Below are positions 62,914 through 64,000 of a stretch of DNA of 64,000 nucleotides, in pieces. Source of the stretch: Saccharomonospora cyanea NA-134 (GTDB lineage: Bacteria; Actinomycetota; Actinomycetes; Mycobacteriales; Pseudonocardiaceae); contig NZ_CM001440.1 in the NCBI RefSeq assembly GCF_000244975.1, positions 3,146,325 to 3,210,324 on the forward strand, given 5' to 3'. Positions within the stretch are counted from its first letter, which is position 1. Each line of letters begins with the position of its first letter. The position numbers were made by a program, and so were the translations under genes. Under the pieces are notes generated by a model, which was not told the origin of the DNA, did not search any database, and was given only the letters and a program-made list of their open reading frames with translations.

Positions 62914-64000
62914 GGCCGCTCTCCAGGTACCGGCCGAGGGCGGTGAGGGGGAACACCAGCCGGTACAGGTGGTAGTTGATGTAGAAGTCTCCGGGGAACC
63001 CCGTGCCGGTGAACTGCGGTTCGTCCCAGCCGCCGTCCGGGCGTTGCGTGGTCACCAACCACTCCACTCCCCGCGTCACGAGGTCACCGCGCTCCCCCGC
63101 GGCCAGCAGCGCGAGCAGTGCCCACGCCGTCTGCGAGGCCGTGGACGTGCCCCTGCCCACCCACGCGCGGTCGACGTAGGAGCGCATGTCCTCGCCCCAG
63201 CCGCCGTCGGGGTTCTGGTGGGCGGTGAGCCAGTGAACGGCCGCGCGCACGGACTCGTGGTCGCGGGGCACGCCACAGGCGACGAGCGCGGGCACCACGG
63301 CACCCGTGCCGTAGACGTGGTTCGCGCCCCACCGGCCGAACCACGACCCGTCGGCCTCCTGCGCGTCGAGCAGCCACCGGACACCGCGGCGTGCGGCCTC
63401 GCAGTCGACCATGCCACGCGCCGCCAGCATCTCGACGACGTGCGCGGTGACGTCGGCCGACGGCGGGTCGATCACGGCACCGAAGTCGCAGAACGGCAGC
63501 TTCTCGCACAGTGCGCGGGTGTTGTCGGCGTCGAACGCTCCCCAGCCGCCGTCCGAGGACTGCATGCCCACGAGCCACTCGGTGGCCCGCTCCACGGCCG
63601 CATCGACCCGGCTCGGCTCGGGATGGCGCACCCGCCGCAGGCCCAACACCACCTCGGCCGTGTCGTCGGTGTCCGGGTAGTGATCGTTGGCGAACTCGAA
63701 CGCCCAGCCCGACGGCGACAGGTCCGGCCTGCGTACCTGCCAGTCGCCGCCGGTGCGGATCTCCTCCCGCAGGATCCAGTCCGCCGCGGCGACCAACGCC
63801 GGATCGTCGGCCGGTGTGCCCGAGTCCAGCAGTGCGGTCATCGCGAGCGCCGTGTCCCACACCGGCGACTGGCATGCCTCCAGCCTGCGCACCCACCCGT
63901 CCTCGGTGTGCTCCCGGACGGTGAAGCCCTCCAGCCCGTCCAGGGCCTTGCGGAGCACCGGGTGATCCACCGGATAACCCCGCAGGTGTAGCGCCAGGAT
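62894..64000 (-). CDS. shc: Squalene-hopene cyclase, C-terminal part (truncated by window edge)
   Basis: The reading frame stays open to position 64000 without a start, so the N-terminal part is outside. About 368 residues are visible. The Asp-rich acid motif DTDD of the HYPDTDDTAEV segment is the catalytic DxDD of squalene-hopene cyclase. QW repeats recur (QSSDGGWGAF, QEADGSWFGRWG, QNPDGGWGED, QRPDGGWDE). The ending GFPGDFYINYHLYRLVFPLTALGRY is typical of the cyclase C-terminus. It cyclises squalene to hopene/diplopterol. First of the shc-hpnG-hpnH string. Confidence 0.95.
   Translation of the reverse strand: MLALHLRGYPVDHPVLRKALDGLEGFTVREHTEDGWVRRLEACQSPVWDTALAMTALLDSGTPADDPALVAAADWILREEIRTGGDWQVRRPDLSPSGWAFEFANDHYPDTDDTAEVVLGLRRVRHPEPSRVDAAVERATEWLVGMQSSDGGWGAFDADNTRALCEKLPFCDFGAVIDPPSADVTAHVVEMLAARGMVDCEAARRGVRWLLDAQEADGSWFGRWGANHVYGTGAVVPALVACGVPRDHESVRAAVHWLTAHQNPDGGWGEDMRSYVDRAWVGRGTSTASQTAWALLALLAAGERGDLVTRGVEWLVTTQRPDGGWDEPQFTGTGFPGDFYINYHLYRLVFPLTALGRYLESGRAAGPG

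Noticed and set aside
61067-63991. 974-codon plus-strand frame opposite the hopanoid genes
   Set aside because: Antisense to shc, hpnG and hpnH, whose catalytic motifs are unambiguous.

Overview
The window is strongly GC-rich with GTG/ATG starts, dense operons and many 4-bp stop/start overlaps. Gene content points to a mycolate-type or related actinobacterium: a DevR/DevS (DosR/DosS)-like system, Acg-type nitroreductases, a MshC-like ligase, AztABCD zinc uptake, a DprE2-like reductase, paired P450/ferredoxin genes and a hopanoid operon. I would guess Pseudonocardiaceae (Saccharomonospora/Amycolatopsis-like), but this is inference; no rRNA or tRNA gene was seen.

Layout. 1-5838: hydantoinase/oxoprolinase A (partial) and B, an MFS permease, a Gfo/Idh dehydrogenase and a DAO-type flavoenzyme, one catabolic operon of unknown substrate. 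5.9-8.1 kb: an IdeR-box-controlled siderophore-binding lipoprotein and an aldo/keto reductase. 8.3-13.1 kb: P450, TetR, ferredoxin, ferredoxin reductase, P450, ferredoxin, with a candidate operator upstream. 13.2-19.2 kb: AEC permease, USP, a P1B-5-type ATPase with C-terminal hemerythrin domain, the remnant of a second P-type ATPase, and a DUF4389 membrane protein. 19.2-25.1 kb: phosphoketolase, acetate kinase, OsmC and pyruvate oxidase, an acetyl-phosphate/acetate module. 25.1-30.1 kb: zinc uptake azt genes around a Zur-like palindrome.

30.3-47.4 kb is the most coherent block. It holds a DevR-like regulator, a DevS-like GAF/heme kinase, three Acg-type nitroreductases, universal stress proteins, a CBS-BON protein, an Hsp20, a GAPDH homologue and a site-2 protease. 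Palindromes resembling the DosR box lie in its divergent promoters, and a related site precedes phosphoketolase. It looks like a hypoxia/redox dormancy regulon extended with acetyl-phosphate metabolism. The GAPDH homologue has Gly where the catalytic Cys belongs and is translationally coupled to the protease, so a non-glycolytic role is likely.

47.6-64 kb: a large membrane patatin-like protein, a small RsbW-like protein, a MshC/CysRS-like ligase, a complete branched-chain amino-acid-type ABC operon with a divergent PucR regulator, a WS/DGAT acyltransferase with an unusual N-terminal extension plus an SDR, and a hopanoid operon (squalene-hopene cyclase, HpnG, HpnH) running off the right edge.

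A 21-bp repeat family (unit ending TGCGGACAC) recurs in at least four intergenic regions and is not explained by any gene. In one place it forms a 34-bp-arm hairpin; elsewhere it is tandem or lies inside a divergent promoter.
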